Program-made: the position numbers and the translations under genes
Notes under the pieces: generated by a model
The model's database searches: none
What the model saw: only the letters and a program-made list of their open reading frames with translations
What the model was told of the DNA's origin: nothing
In this document: piece by piece, positions 1-7,089 of the stretch
How the letters are laid out: every line of letters begins with the position of its first letter
Position numbering within the stretch: position 1 is the first letter of the stretch
Assembly: GCA_016714745.1 (NCBI GenBank)
Contig: JADKCG010000002.1
Location: 62,001 to 126,000 of the forward strand
Origin: Elusimicrobiota bacterium
GTDB taxonomy: Bacteria; Elusimicrobiota; Elusimicrobia; FEN-1173
Length of the DNA stretch: 64,000 nt
Direction of reading: 5' to 3'

Positions 1-690
1 CGGGTTGTGGGGTTTTAATATTTTTTCAACCTTATTGAAGGATTGACCGAGGGGCGGTGTAAAAATAACTTTTTCCCTCTGTAAGGTTGAAAAAATGATT
101 CGTGCGAGCACGTCGGAAAAGAATCCACATGCTTTATCCCAAACTCGGGATACCCGGAGCGGAGAAGTGGACGATTTTTCATGGCCGGCCAAAGCAACGA
201 ACGGGATATTCCTCTGTCGGCAGAATCGTTCCGCTATTTCACCTAAGAATCTCTCTTGATCGTCGATCATTGCTGTATTTTTAACGATCGATGACGAAAA
301 GAAATAGAGAGTCAGACCTGGATAATGATCAATAATGGAATTCACGATCCATGCCATCTTGAAGAGGTGATTGGCATAAAAGCGGAGATGAAGGGCGACC
401 TCAATCCCATACGAGATTTTTACCCCAAATTGATCCGCGAATTGGAACAAAGAACGAATCGACTCCATCAGCGGCTCAACGGCGTAAATAAGGGTCGAAT
501 GGATGTGGGGGGGGAAGAACGCAAGGGTGTCTTCGAAAACAACTTGTTTTTTGCTCAAAAAAACTTGCAAAGCCGGCTCGCAAGCAACAATCGTAAATTC
601 AGAAATCGCAAGACCATGCGCAGAGCAATACTCCTCCAATAGGCAATATTCATTAGTGAATTCAAGGACAGCGACATGTCGATCGGTCAT
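1..690 (-). CDS. Unidentified protein, N-terminal 230 residues, cut by window edge
   Basis: On the minus strand an open frame starts with ATG at 690, immediately after the TAA of the methyltransferase (TAAATG), and runs without a stop to base 1, giving at least 230 codons. It begins MTDRHVAVLEF and contains the stretch FGVKISYGIEVALHL. I see no motif that I can assign, no signal peptide and no obvious membrane segment. The abutting start suggests co-transcription with the SAM methyltransferase. Proteins beside this methyltransferase type are often glycosyltransferases or surface-sugar enzymes, but that is only context. AT content is higher than in the ribosomal region, which fits an accessory locus. 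Confidence 0.6.
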   Translation of the reverse strand, partial: MTDRHVAVLEFTNEYCLLEEYCSAHGLAISEFTIVACEPALQVFLSKKQVVFEDTLAFFPPHIHSTLIYAVEPLMESIRSLFQFADQFGVKISYGIEVALHLRFYANHLFKMAWIVNSIIDHYPGLTLYFFSSSIVKNTAMIDDQERFLGEIAERFCRQRNIPFVALAGHEKSSTSPLRVSRVWDKACGFFSDVLARIIFSTLQREKVIFTPPLGQSFNKVEKILKPHNP

Positions 691-1590
691 TTAGGTATAT
701 CCGATCGCGATAAGGGCATCGGAAACCCCTCGCACAGAGAGTTGTTTCTTATAATAATTCTCAACATCTGCGTATTCAGATGCTATGGTAAATGCAGGGT
801 TCTCAATTTGGGGTTTGCCAACCCGAAGCCAGTGAAAGAGATTTTCCAATCCATACCGTTGCTCAAAATAGACACATCCCCTCTTGTATCCCGCTTTTTT
901 TAAACATTCTTTAAGCGTGATTGCCGAAAAATAATGAAGATGGGCCCTAATCCAATAGAAATCGTTGTAAGCCTTACACGTTCTCAGCAGTAATTCCTCC
1001 ACATTTGGGACCTCGCATATTAAAACCCCCCCCTTTTTAAGAAGGGCTTTGCTTCGCAAAAGGAAATCAACTGGATTGCGTGTATGTTCCAATACATGGA
1101 ACATGGTGATAACGTCAAACGGACCCCCTTTCGGGATCTCGGATAAAATGTCCGCGTCAAACAATGGAGCGGAGATATTTCTTTTTCCAATCATTCGCCG
1201 CTCTTGGCTTATTTCAACCCCAACCACTTTGTGGTATCCACGGCGAAACATCCCATCGATAAAAAAACCATAGCCCGCCCCAACGTCAAGAATTTTGCTC
1301 TGCTTTGAACGGCAAAACTTCGAAACAAAAGCTATGTGACGATCGGTATCGAATTGGTTGTTCTTTTTAAGTGCGCTAAAATAAATTTTCTTTCCGACAG
1401 ACTTGTCCTGCTGATTCAAATCGTAATACGCCTTTTCCTTTTCAATGTTTGGCTGTGGGTATAGTTGGACATGCCCGCATGTGAAACAACAATATACTTT
1501 GCTTTTTTGAGAACCATCCCTTAATCGGGAGGAGACAAGCCGATGCCTGTTATGTCCACACAAAGAACATTTAAAATTATTCGTAATCAT
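691..1590 (-). CDS. Class I SAM-dependent methyltransferase with N-terminal zinc ribbon
   Basis: A protein of about 299 residues counted from the ATG at 1590; a TTG five codons upstream (1605) is the alternative start. Residues 8-38 hold two Cys pairs (C8xxC11 and C35xxC38) typical of a zinc ribbon. Motif I of Rossmann methyltransferases is LDVGAGYG at 101-108, followed by the acidic VVGVEIS strand and the motif FHVLEH at 164-169. This arrangement matches the Methyltransf_23-like family found in O-antigen and exopolysaccharide clusters, where it methylates sugars or lipid-linked intermediates; the substrate cannot be told. It overlaps nothing upstream and abuts the partial gene downstream. 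Confidence 0.8.
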   Translation of the reverse strand: MITNNFKCSLCGHNRHRLVSSRLRDGSQKSKVYCCFTCGHVQLYPQPNIEKEKAYYDLNQQDKSVGKKIYFSALKKNNQFDTDRHIAFVSKFCRSKQSKILDVGAGYGFFIDGMFRRGYHKVVGVEISQERRMIGKRNISAPLFDADILSEIPKGGPFDVITMFHVLEHTRNPVDFLLRSKALLKKGGVLICEVPNVEELLLRTCKAYNDFYWIRAHLHYFSAITLKECLKKAGYKRGCVYFEQRYGLENLFHWLRVGKPQIENPAFTIASEYADVENYYKKQLSVRGVSDALIAIGYT

Positions 1591-1620
1591 GAGGTGGATC
1601 CCCAAAATAAGGCAACAATC

Positions 1621-1661
1621 GTCCGCCGCTCTTCGGCGAACTCATATGAGACACAGCGGAC
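1621..1661. repeat. Short inverted repeat (GTCCGC...GCGGAC)
   Basis: The arms GTCCGC and GCGGAC lie 40 bases apart in the gap between the helical protein and the methyltransferase. They sit just beyond a stronger terminator-like stem. No function can be assigned. Confidence 0.4.
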
Positions 1662-1700
1662 GAAAAAGGTCTGAAGGGATTCCATCATAGGACCTTTTTC
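1662..1700 (-). terminator. Putative intrinsic terminator of the protease operon
   Basis: Arms AAAAAGGTC (1663-1671) and GACCTTTTT (1691-1699) form a nine-base-pair stem. Read on the minus strand it ends in a run of five T residues just after the stop codon of the helical protein. The stem is symmetric, so it could also work on the plus strand. Confidence 0.55.
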
Positions 1701-2065
1701 GCGAGCGCAAGGATGTTTGATACGGCGTCGAGAGCGCGAGAGAAAGCTTTCGTTTTCTTGACACTTTTTTCTGCTTTCTCCGCCAACCAGGCCAGTTCGG
1801 ATTGGGCGGTTTTTGAGCGATTCAAAAGGGCGGTCGATTCTTTGTTCCAATCGGCGGTGAGTGTTCGGCGAATCCGGACCATTTCAATTTTAAGCGATTG
1901 ACCTTTTTCGGTTAATTCTTTGGCCAGGGCCATGTCCTTGGTTTCTTTGGCCCGGCGGGCCAGGTAAAGAACAGAGATCCGCGATTCGGACAGGGACTCG
2001 AACAGCGCGGTGGCGGGGAGCCGCTGGGATGTCGTTTTTTCTCGAACGACACGATTTTTCCTCAT
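1685..2065 (-). CDS. Small helical/coiled-coil hypothetical protein
   Basis: 126 residues, rich in Ala, Lys, Glu and Leu with heptad-like spacing through most of its length (for example LARRAKETKDMALAKELTEK). It has no signal peptide or catalytic motif. Its ATG overlaps the TGA of the upstream lipoprotein gene by four bases, so the two are probably translationally coupled. I do not recognise a family. It is the last gene of the GbsR-M4 protease operon and is followed by a terminator-like stem. A helical partner of the lipoprotein is possible but untested. Confidence 0.6.
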   Translation of the reverse strand: MRKNRVVREKTTSQRLPATALFESLSESRISVLYLARRAKETKDMALAKELTEKGQSLKIEMVRIRRTLTADWNKESTALLNRSKTAQSELAWLAEKAEKSVKKTKAFSRALDAVSNILALAKKVL

Positions 2066-3003
2066 CGGGACTTCTCCAACTCATTTGTGAGGCGAGCCAC
2101 TTGGGTAGCGAAGGCGGCGAGATCGGTGAGGGCATTTTGGGGTTTGGCGTTGCGGGCGAGACCTTCCGCTAAATCGTGGTGGGCCTTTGGCAGATTATTA
2201 TAGAACAGGGTCAGGGCGTTGAGGGTTTCCATGGCGTCGGCGTATTCGGCGTTTAGGTTAAAGATCGAGCGGGCGAGGGTGTTGCGGCCGGGGGTGCGTT
2301 TGTCGTCCCAGCGGGCGTGGATCGCGTCCATTCGGTTGGCGTAGGCGATCTTGAGGTCGGTTCGGATGAGGTCGAGCAGGGTCAGACAATGGGTCGCGTA
2401 AGATTCTACCCAAGGCTGGTTTTCCTGAACAGCGGATCGCAGATTTTTGGCGCGACGGGATCGTTTGACATTGCGCAAGCTTTCAGAAGAAAACGCGGCG
2501 GCTCCCGCGGGAAAGAGGTTGGGCCTGCCCTTCACCTGAACAATCGTTGCCCCGGCGTCGCGAAGGCTTTGGGTGATGGCGGCGGCCAGGGCGTCGCGGT
2601 CTTCTGACTCCTTCGGATGTCCCTCTGCCACTTGAACGAGGAGCGTGGTATAGCCCCCGAAAGCGGCGTTCAGTTCTTCCAATGCACGGAGGGTGAGCCG
2701 GGCTTCCCAGTGGGGGACCGTGACCGGCGTTGACCAGGCATATCCTTTTACCTCTTTTAGCATGTGGTCGCTTAAGGGGGCGTTTTTGGTTTCGGCCAGG
2801 GCATCGACGTCCGCTTCTCGCGTCCAATCCACGTCCCGGGCCATTTCGGTTTCGATCCCCTTTTGGGCGGTGGCGACAGACGTTTCAAAAGATTTAAATG
2901 CGCCGGGGCGAAGAGAGGCGCAGGCGGTGAGACTAAGAAGGAACAATTGGGGAATAAATGCACTGGAGGAGAGAGCCCCATTCCGCGTCCGAGGGATTTT
3001 CAT
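2062..3003 (-). CDS. Predicted lipoprotein of unknown function
   Basis: About 313 residues from the ATG at 3003, chosen because it overlaps the TGA of the upstream AlbA_2 gene by four bases (ATGA). An N-terminal signal has basic residues, the hydrophobic stretch FIPQLFLLSL and a lipobox LTAC with Cys28, so the protein is probably acylated and anchored in a membrane. The rest is mostly helical and alanine-rich, with no motif I recognise. The operon links it to a regulator and an M4 metalloprotease. It might be a substrate or membrane partner of that system, but nothing in the sequence proves this. Confidence 0.65.
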   Translation of the reverse strand: MKIPRTRNGALSSSAFIPQLFLLSLTACASLRPGAFKSFETSVATAQKGIETEMARDVDWTREADVDALAETKNAPLSDHMLKEVKGYAWSTPVTVPHWEARLTLRALEELNAAFGGYTTLLVQVAEGHPKESEDRDALAAAITQSLRDAGATIVQVKGRPNLFPAGAAAFSSESLRNVKRSRRAKNLRSAVQENQPWVESYATHCLTLLDLIRTDLKIAYANRMDAIHARWDDKRTPGRNTLARSIFNLNAEYADAMETLNALTLFYNNLPKAHHDLAEGLARNAKPQNALTDLAAFATQVARLTNELEKSR

Positions 3004-4331
3004 GGAACGGCCCAATAGCCGCCTGTTCGACGGCTCCCTTTGTGAACGATCGCTCTCCGCATTTTAAGTTGAGCCAACCAACGCTCGATATTCTTGGGTG
3101 ATGTGGTAAGGGCTCTCGCCAATTGTGGGGTCCGAATACCGGGTTTCTGGACGATCAACGAGAGAAGGCCGTTTATTCCCTCATTTATTCCCTCATTTAT
3201 TCCCTCACTGCCGCCGGGGTGGGGAGGGCGTTGCAATTTGATTCGGAAGAAGGGGCCTGTTTTGATTTTGGGCGCAGGAAGATCGACCGCGCGCATGTGG
3301 TCGCGCATGCGGCGCAGACCACTGCCCAACCGCTCCACTTTTTGCATTCGGGCAAAAATGTCGGCAATTTTTTCGTTTCGCCGGATGGAAACGCCCATCA
3401 GCGTTTCCGCTGTCATGCCATCGGGAACCCGCCCGGGATTGACGATTTCCACTCGATCATCGTAAATTTCCACCATCAAGCTGGTCCCTCGGAAACCGTA
3501 GTCCCGATGAACAATCGCGTTGGCCACAGCCTCGCGCAACACCTCGACGGGAATTTCCATGAGATCGAAACGGCGGGTGCCGTGGATTTCACTGCGCGTG
3601 TTCAGGTGTTTTTGAAGGAAAAAGAGAGCTTCATTAAATTGCGTGAGCAAATCGTCTTTGACGTCTTTTCGATCAAAGACGTCGCGCCGTTCTTTGCCCT
3701 TAAACACAACAAAGGTGGCCTGGCATTGGGGAAACGCTCGTTGGGGGTCGCGACCAAAAAGGAGGATCCCCGCGTTGCGGATCCGATCTCCGTCCGCCAA
3801 GTTGAGGCTGGCTAAAACAGTGGACGGCGGCGCGCCCAGACGGCGGACACCCGCTTCTTGGAAAAAAGCGGCGACCTTTTTTGTGGAGATTTGTTTCCAG
3901 GTCACTGCCGCGTCAAACCGGTCTTCGAAAGAATCTTTCCCCGCCGCTTGGAAATGGAGACCCAGTTCCTTTCGGTTCATTTTCTGAGTCACCGCGTCCA
4001 TCCGTCGGAAATAGCCTGAAGCGCAACTGTATGGTTTTTCTTCTCCAGGCAAAACATCAATGACCACCACATCGCCGATCTGAGTCAACTGGTGAATATC
4101 CAGCGGCGGCTCGCATTGGCGGGAGAGAGCCTGAATTTCAGCCTTGAGTCGGTTTGTCAGTTTTTCCCCCACCACACGGCCATCGTCTTTTACCCCCAAC
4201 AGAATGCGGCCGCCCTTTGTGTTGGCGAAAGCGACGAGGTCGCGATCGATTTTAGGTGTGTATTTTTCCTTAAACTCAACGGAAAGGCCTTCGCCTTCCG
4301 CGAGAAGAAGTTTCAATTCTTCGGGAGTCAT
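3000..4331 (-). CDS. AlbA_2 (Schlafen-type) domain / HATPase-like transcriptional regulator
   Basis: 443 residues from the ATG at 4331, which overlaps the TGA of the protease gene (ATGA); a TTG at 4358 is a less likely start. Residues 15-55 (SVEFKEK...FANTKGGRILLGV) match the AlbA_2/AAA_4 putative nucleic-acid-binding domain. Residues 262-300 (LREAVANAIVHRDYG...EIVNPG) match the C-terminal HATPase_c_4-type ATP-binding fold. A helix-turn-helix-like tail covers about 388-443. The linker is a triple EGIN repeat at 376-387, encoded by a 12-base tandem repeat. Members are usually called ATP-dependent DNA helicase RecG-related or putative transcriptional regulators, but direct biochemistry is scarce. 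Confidence 0.8.
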   Translation of the reverse strand: MTPEELKLLLAEGEGLSVEFKEKYTPKIDRDLVAFANTKGGRILLGVKDDGRVVGEKLTNRLKAEIQALSRQCEPPLDIHQLTQIGDVVVIDVLPGEEKPYSCASGYFRRMDAVTQKMNRKELGLHFQAAGKDSFEDRFDAAVTWKQISTKKVAAFFQEAGVRRLGAPPSTVLASLNLADGDRIRNAGILLFGRDPQRAFPQCQATFVVFKGKERRDVFDRKDVKDDLLTQFNEALFFLQKHLNTRSEIHGTRRFDLMEIPVEVLREAVANAIVHRDYGFRGTSLMVEIYDDRVEIVNPGRVPDGMTAETLMGVSIRRNEKIADIFARMQKVERLGSGLRRMRDHMRAVDLPAPKIKTGPFFRIKLQRPPHPGGSEGINEGINEGINGLLSLIVQKPGIRTPQLARALTTSPKNIERWLAQLKMRRAIVHKGSRRTGGYWAVP

Positions 4332-5458
4332 TTGGGAGGAATCCCCACAGAAATCCAAGATTGCTTTACGGCTTTGGATTCGGGACTGCGGGAACCGTAA
4401 AGAATAGTCGCTTTTTCGACCGTCCCCTGTGCGATCGCGGCGAAATCACTTCGGGGCGACAAAGAGAGGAGCGTTTGATACCAAATCTTTCCTGTTTTTT
4501 CCCACGATTTCCCGCCAATTTGCATGGCCGCCAGGTAGAAAGCGTGATTGGGAATGCCAGAGTTGATATGGACGCCGCCGTAATCATCTTCCCCCTCATA
4601 CTTCTGTTTCATGTGGGCGGGTTGGGGGTCGGTGCCGATGTCGGGATCGTTCACATAGGCGGTGCCGGGAGCGGAAAAACTTCGGAGCGCTTTTCGCGTG
4701 AACGTTTTGATCAAGATATCGGCGCCGACCAGCCAATCGGCTTGTTTGACGGTTTGGTTTCTTCGCCACTGTTTAACGAGGATTCCCATAACGTCGGCGT
4801 AATGTTCGTTTAAGGCGCCGGATTCTCCCTGATACTCTAAATTTGCCGTATGGCTCACAACGCCGTGGGTTAACTCGTGGGCGACCACGTCGAGGGATTT
4901 GGTAAAACGCACAAATGTGCGCCCGTCCCCGTCGCCGTACGCCATTTGCTCTCCGTCCCAAAAAGCGTTGGCATAGTGTTGGCCCACGTGCACACTGGAA
5001 ATGAGGGACATGCCACGGTCATCGAGGGAGTTCCGGTTCAAGACCTCTTTGTAAAAATCGTAGGTGTCGCCGGAATAATCGTAGGCTTCGTTGACCGCGG
5101 GGTCCTTCGAGGGGCCATTCGGCCCCTTTTCACCTTCACTGCGGACCAGTTTTCCGGGGAGGGCGTGGGTGGGTTTGTGTTGGGCGTCGTAGATCAGGCG
5201 GTGTTTCTTGCCTGCCGGGGAAGGGATGGCGGCCATTTGGGGAAGTGTCGATAGGGTGGTTCGTGTGGCGCGGGCCGCGGCGGAGGCGGCCAGGTTCTCC
5301 AGGGCCCATCGACGAGTGATTTTGTCGGGAGACTCGGCCATCCGTTTGAGGATGAACGGGGGGAGGATGCCTTGACACACACGCTTAACAGCAAATCCCC
5401 CCTGGCCCCCCTTTTTCAAAGGGGGATAAAAATAATGAGGGTGAATTATGCGATCCAT
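4328..5458 (-). CDS. Protealysin-like M4 (thermolysin family) zinc metalloprotease
   Basis: 376 residues from the ATG at 5458. The zinc motif is H194-E-L-T-H198, the third ligand is E218 in ALNEHYAD, and the catalytic His region is GVHINSGIPNHAF (H297). Residues 27-50 (VCQGILPPFILKRM...) resemble the short propeptide of protealysin-like proteases, which lack a signal peptide, as here. A GTG at 5380 (residue 27) would begin exactly at that propeptide, so the first 26 residues may be untranslated; they include the PPLKKGGQGGF peptide encoded by a common dispersed DNA repeat. The gene overlaps the upstream regulator by 13 bases. Protealysins act in the cytoplasm or periplasm and are inhibited by emfourins; a candidate emfourin lies at 6716-7051. 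Confidence 0.88.
   Translation of the reverse strand: MDRIIHPHYFYPPLKKGGQGGFAVKRVCQGILPPFILKRMAESPDKITRRWALENLAASAAARATRTTLSTLPQMAAIPSPAGKKHRLIYDAQHKPTHALPGKLVRSEGEKGPNGPSKDPAVNEAYDYSGDTYDFYKEVLNRNSLDDRGMSLISSVHVGQHYANAFWDGEQMAYGDGDGRTFVRFTKSLDVVAHELTHGVVSHTANLEYQGESGALNEHYADVMGILVKQWRRNQTVKQADWLVGADILIKTFTRKALRSFSAPGTAYVNDPDIGTDPQPAHMKQKYEGEDDYGGVHINSGIPNHAFYLAAMQIGGKSWEKTGKIWYQTLLSLSPRSDFAAIAQGTVEKATILYGSRSPESKAVKQSWISVGIPPK
5388..5432. repeat. CCCCCTTT-type inverted repeat, in the 5' end of the protease frame
   Basis: CCCCCCTTTTTCAAAGGGGG (from 5407) is palindromic around TTTTTC, and the flank GGGGGATTT (minus strand) completes a motif widespread in bacterial genomes. Translated in the protease frame it gives PPLKKGGQGGF, a known marker of this repeat. 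It supports a protease start downstream of the repeat. Confidence 0.6.
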
Positions 5459-5910
5459 TGGGCGATGAAGACCATGGCCTTGCGGGCTTTAATGATCAGG
5501 GACTGGAGCTCTTGGATTCGTTTTTGGGCAACGGAGATTCCGTTGCCGCTATTGAGGAGATGAACCAACTGCTCTTCAGCACGGTCCAATCGTTTGGTCA
5601 ACCCTTCTTTGACACGGCGGAGGGCGACCTGCTTAATATCCCGGTTGGCCTCGTAAAAATCCTTTCGGCTCCCGACTAAGGAAACGGGCCGAACGGCCCC
5701 CCAGGATTCTAAAAGCCGGATGTTGATACTGGCGTTGCCCTTGCTCATGGACAGCCGTTGACCAATGTCTTCAAGCGAAAGCGGGGATTCTTGAAGATAG
5801 AGCAGACCATAGATTTGCCCCACCGATCGGTTGAAACTAAAACTTTCCGCCAGTTCACCCGCGAAGCGGGCAAACTCTGAATCCGTCGAGGCAGGCGTTT
5901 GTGTGCGCAT
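5446..5910 (-). CDS. GbsR/MarR-type winged-helix transcriptional regulator
   Basis: 154 residues starting with ATG at 5910. Residues 30-75 carry a winged helix-turn-helix (RSVGQIYGLLYLQESPLSLE, then IGQRLSMSKGNASINIRLL), and the C-terminal half is a long helix with coiled-coil spacing. The order helix, wHTH, long dimerising helix matches the GbsR branch of the MarR superfamily. It is the first gene of the operon with the M4 protease. A perfect six-base inverted repeat lies between its promoter and its start codon, so autoregulation is likely. The ligand is unknown. Confidence 0.82.
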   Translation of the reverse strand: MRTQTPASTDSEFARFAGELAESFSFNRSVGQIYGLLYLQESPLSLEDIGQRLSMSKGNASINIRLLESWGAVRPVSLVGSRKDFYEANRDIKQVALRRVKEGLTKRLDRAEEQLVHLLNSGNGISVAQKRIQELQSLIIKARKAMVFIAQWIA

Positions 5911-5922
5911 ATGTTTTTTAAT

Positions 5923-5940
5923 GTTTAGCTCGTTCTAAAC
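5923..5940. promoter_or_regulatory. Candidate operator palindrome GTTTAG-N6-CTAAAC
   Basis: Perfect inverted repeat of six bases per arm separated by CTCGTT. It lies between the -10 box (5943-5948) and the regulator start codon (5910), where a bound protein would block transcription. It is the most likely binding site of the GbsR-type protein itself. Confidence 0.55.
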
Positions 5941-5971
5941 AATATATACACTGTGTTCCCTCTTCTGTCAA
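5941..5971 (-). promoter_or_regulatory. Sigma-70 type promoter of the GbsR-M4 protease operon
   Basis: On the minus strand TTGACA (5966-5971) is followed after exactly 17 bases by TATATA (5943-5948). Both hexamers are close to consensus. The start codon of the regulator is about 33 bases downstream of the -10 box. Confidence 0.75.
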
Positions 5972-6358
5972 GGGGGCTGAGGGAGGCGTTGGTTATATCA
6001 CGCATCACAACCCCTGGGCCAGGTGCCTTCGTGCAGGAGTATCACCTCCTCTCAGTGTTTCTGAAGAGACTCCACCGATGTTTTCGGCGGAAAGGTCGTC
6101 CGATCTTTGTCTCTCTTTCCGCCGCACACGTGCAGTGTTTTCCGTTCAAAGTCGAGGTTAGGCGGGACAATTCCATGTCCCCTGGATGAGTCCCATCGTT
6201 GTGTTATGCCAACTCGGCCGGGAACTGAGACTTCTCATGACGTTCCTGTTCGTCGTCTCCTCGGTTTGCCGTAGGCTTCCTCCAGACGGTCCCTCGCACG
6301 ACAAAGGGGACCCCAGAAGCTCACGTAACCCGGAACTTTCAGTTGGGCGCGAGGACCG

Positions 6359-6379
6359 GCCCCGCGCAGAGCGCGGGGC
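6359..6379. repeat. Perfect 9-bp GC-rich hairpin
   Basis: Arms GCCCCGCGC and GCGCGGGGC flank an AGA loop. No T-run follows on either strand, so it is unlikely to be a simple intrinsic terminator. Confidence 0.6.
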
Positions 6380-6407
6380 ACTTGGGGCGGCAGAGCCGCT
6401 GATGCGA

Positions 6408-6505
6408 GACGGAAAAGCCAGGTTTTTTACGAAACAAAAAAGTTTGGGCGTAGCGGGGACTACGTTCAAACTTTTTTGTGAAGTAAAAAGCCTGGATTTT
6501 ACGTC
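6408..6505. repeat. 98-base long imperfect inverted repeat
   Basis: Two arms of about 46 bases (6408-6453 and 6460-6505) face each other across a six-base loop CGGGGA. I count about eight mismatches, and the arms contain A/T-runs such as CAAAAAAGTTTG. No open frame crosses it. It could be a short MITE-like element, a structured RNA or a strong bidirectional terminator. Confidence 0.75.
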
Positions 6506-6565
6506 GAATCCCGTGATCCAACTGAAAATTCCGGGGTAAGGATGTAAATTTGGCTTCCGACCGCG

Positions 6566-6672
6566 CTAGCCGGGATTCCCCGGTTGGCACAGGGCTCCCG
6601 TCGACAGGGTCCGGAACATATTTTTTAGCCCTCCCAGACGGAAATGATTGGTCCTCTGACATTTTCAGGCTA
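6566..6672 (+). repeat. Dispersed intergenic repeat, copy R1
   Basis: About 107 bases, starting AGCCGGGATTCCCCGGTTGG, nearly identical to copy R2 at 14441-14548. A shorter inverted copy, R3, lies at 10031-10088. It contains the internal palindrome CCGGGATTCCCCGG. All copies are in gaps between genes. Confidence 0.85.
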
Positions 6673-6715
6673 CGGAAGTTTGTTGGATCATTTTGTAGGT
6701 TTTCGAGGGTTTTCG

Positions 6716-7051
6716 CTAGGAGACAACGTCCCCCTTGGCTTGGGCGGAGAGGAAGGCTATTAGGGGGCGGGCTTTGGGGGGAACGGTTTGTTCGTCTAGC
6801 TGGATCAAGGTTTTTCCCTTGGAGCCTTTCAAACTTAATTGATACACGATTAAATCGCGGGCGTGGGAGGGAGGGGGTTTCTTTAATTCTCTCACGGCGA
6901 TCAGGCCCGCCTTGGCTTTCGGCGTGAGGTGCGAAAGGGGCACTTCACAGACTTTTCGCGTCCCCGCGAATCCTCCCGACTGCATAAAGCAAAGAATTCC
7001 CCCTTCGTCCGGACGGGAGCGTTTTGATTTGATCCGAGGCCGTTGGGTCAT
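6716..7051 (-). CDS. Emfourin-like protein (candidate M4 protease inhibitor)
   Basis: 111 residues from the ATG at 7051, preceded by GAGGAAGAAG as ribosome-binding site. The core has the SGGFAG...R...V pattern near residues 25-40, then RDLIVYQLSL and a Pro-rich end TVPPKARPLIAFL. This agrees with my memory of the emfourin family, small inhibitors encoded with protealysin-like proteases. There is no signal peptide, consistent with a cytoplasmic partner of the signal-less M4 protease at 4328-5458. It lies 38 bases downstream of rng, with which it may be co-transcribed, and is separated from the protease operon by about 0.8 kb. Family assignment is by eye. Confidence 0.65.
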   Translation of the reverse strand: MTQRPRIKSKRSRPDEGGILCFMQSGGFAGTRKVCEVPLSHLTPKAKAGLIAVRELKKPPPSHARDLIVYQLSLKGSKGKTLIQLDEQTVPPKARPLIAFLSAQAKGDVVS

Positions 7052-7089
7052 GCTCTTCTTCCTCTTAAAAATTCAGTCTGTCCGCACCA

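Larger units (their letters stand above)
5972..6715. other. 744-base gene-free region with inverted repeats
   Basis: I find no convincing coding frame on either strand; the short frames here lack a ribosome-binding site and any recognisable sequence. It holds a ten-base inverted repeat (CGGCGGAAAG at 6085-6094, CTTTCCGCCG at 6115-6124), a nine-base-pair perfect hairpin (6359-6379), a long imperfect hairpin (6408-6505) and dispersed repeat copy R1 (6566-6672). Confidence 0.6.

Noticed and set aside
325..694. Plus-strand frames in the left edge region
   Set aside because: They are opposite to the long minus-strand frame that abuts the methyltransferase gene, and have no start signals.
1587..1850. 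Minus-strand frame of 87 codons across the gap after the helical protein
   Set aside because: Overlaps the supported helical-protein gene in a different frame and the terminator stem.
5105..5135. GGGGCCGAATGGCCCC in the protease gene as an inserted terminator
   Set aside because: It encodes an in-frame loop GEKGPNGPSKD with no T-run, so it is likely coincidental or a neutral coding insertion.
5953..6550. Frames on both strands upstream of the GbsR-type gene, up to 117 codons
   Set aside because: Proline/arginine-rich shadow frames with no start signal and no family resemblance; inverted repeats explain part of the sequence.
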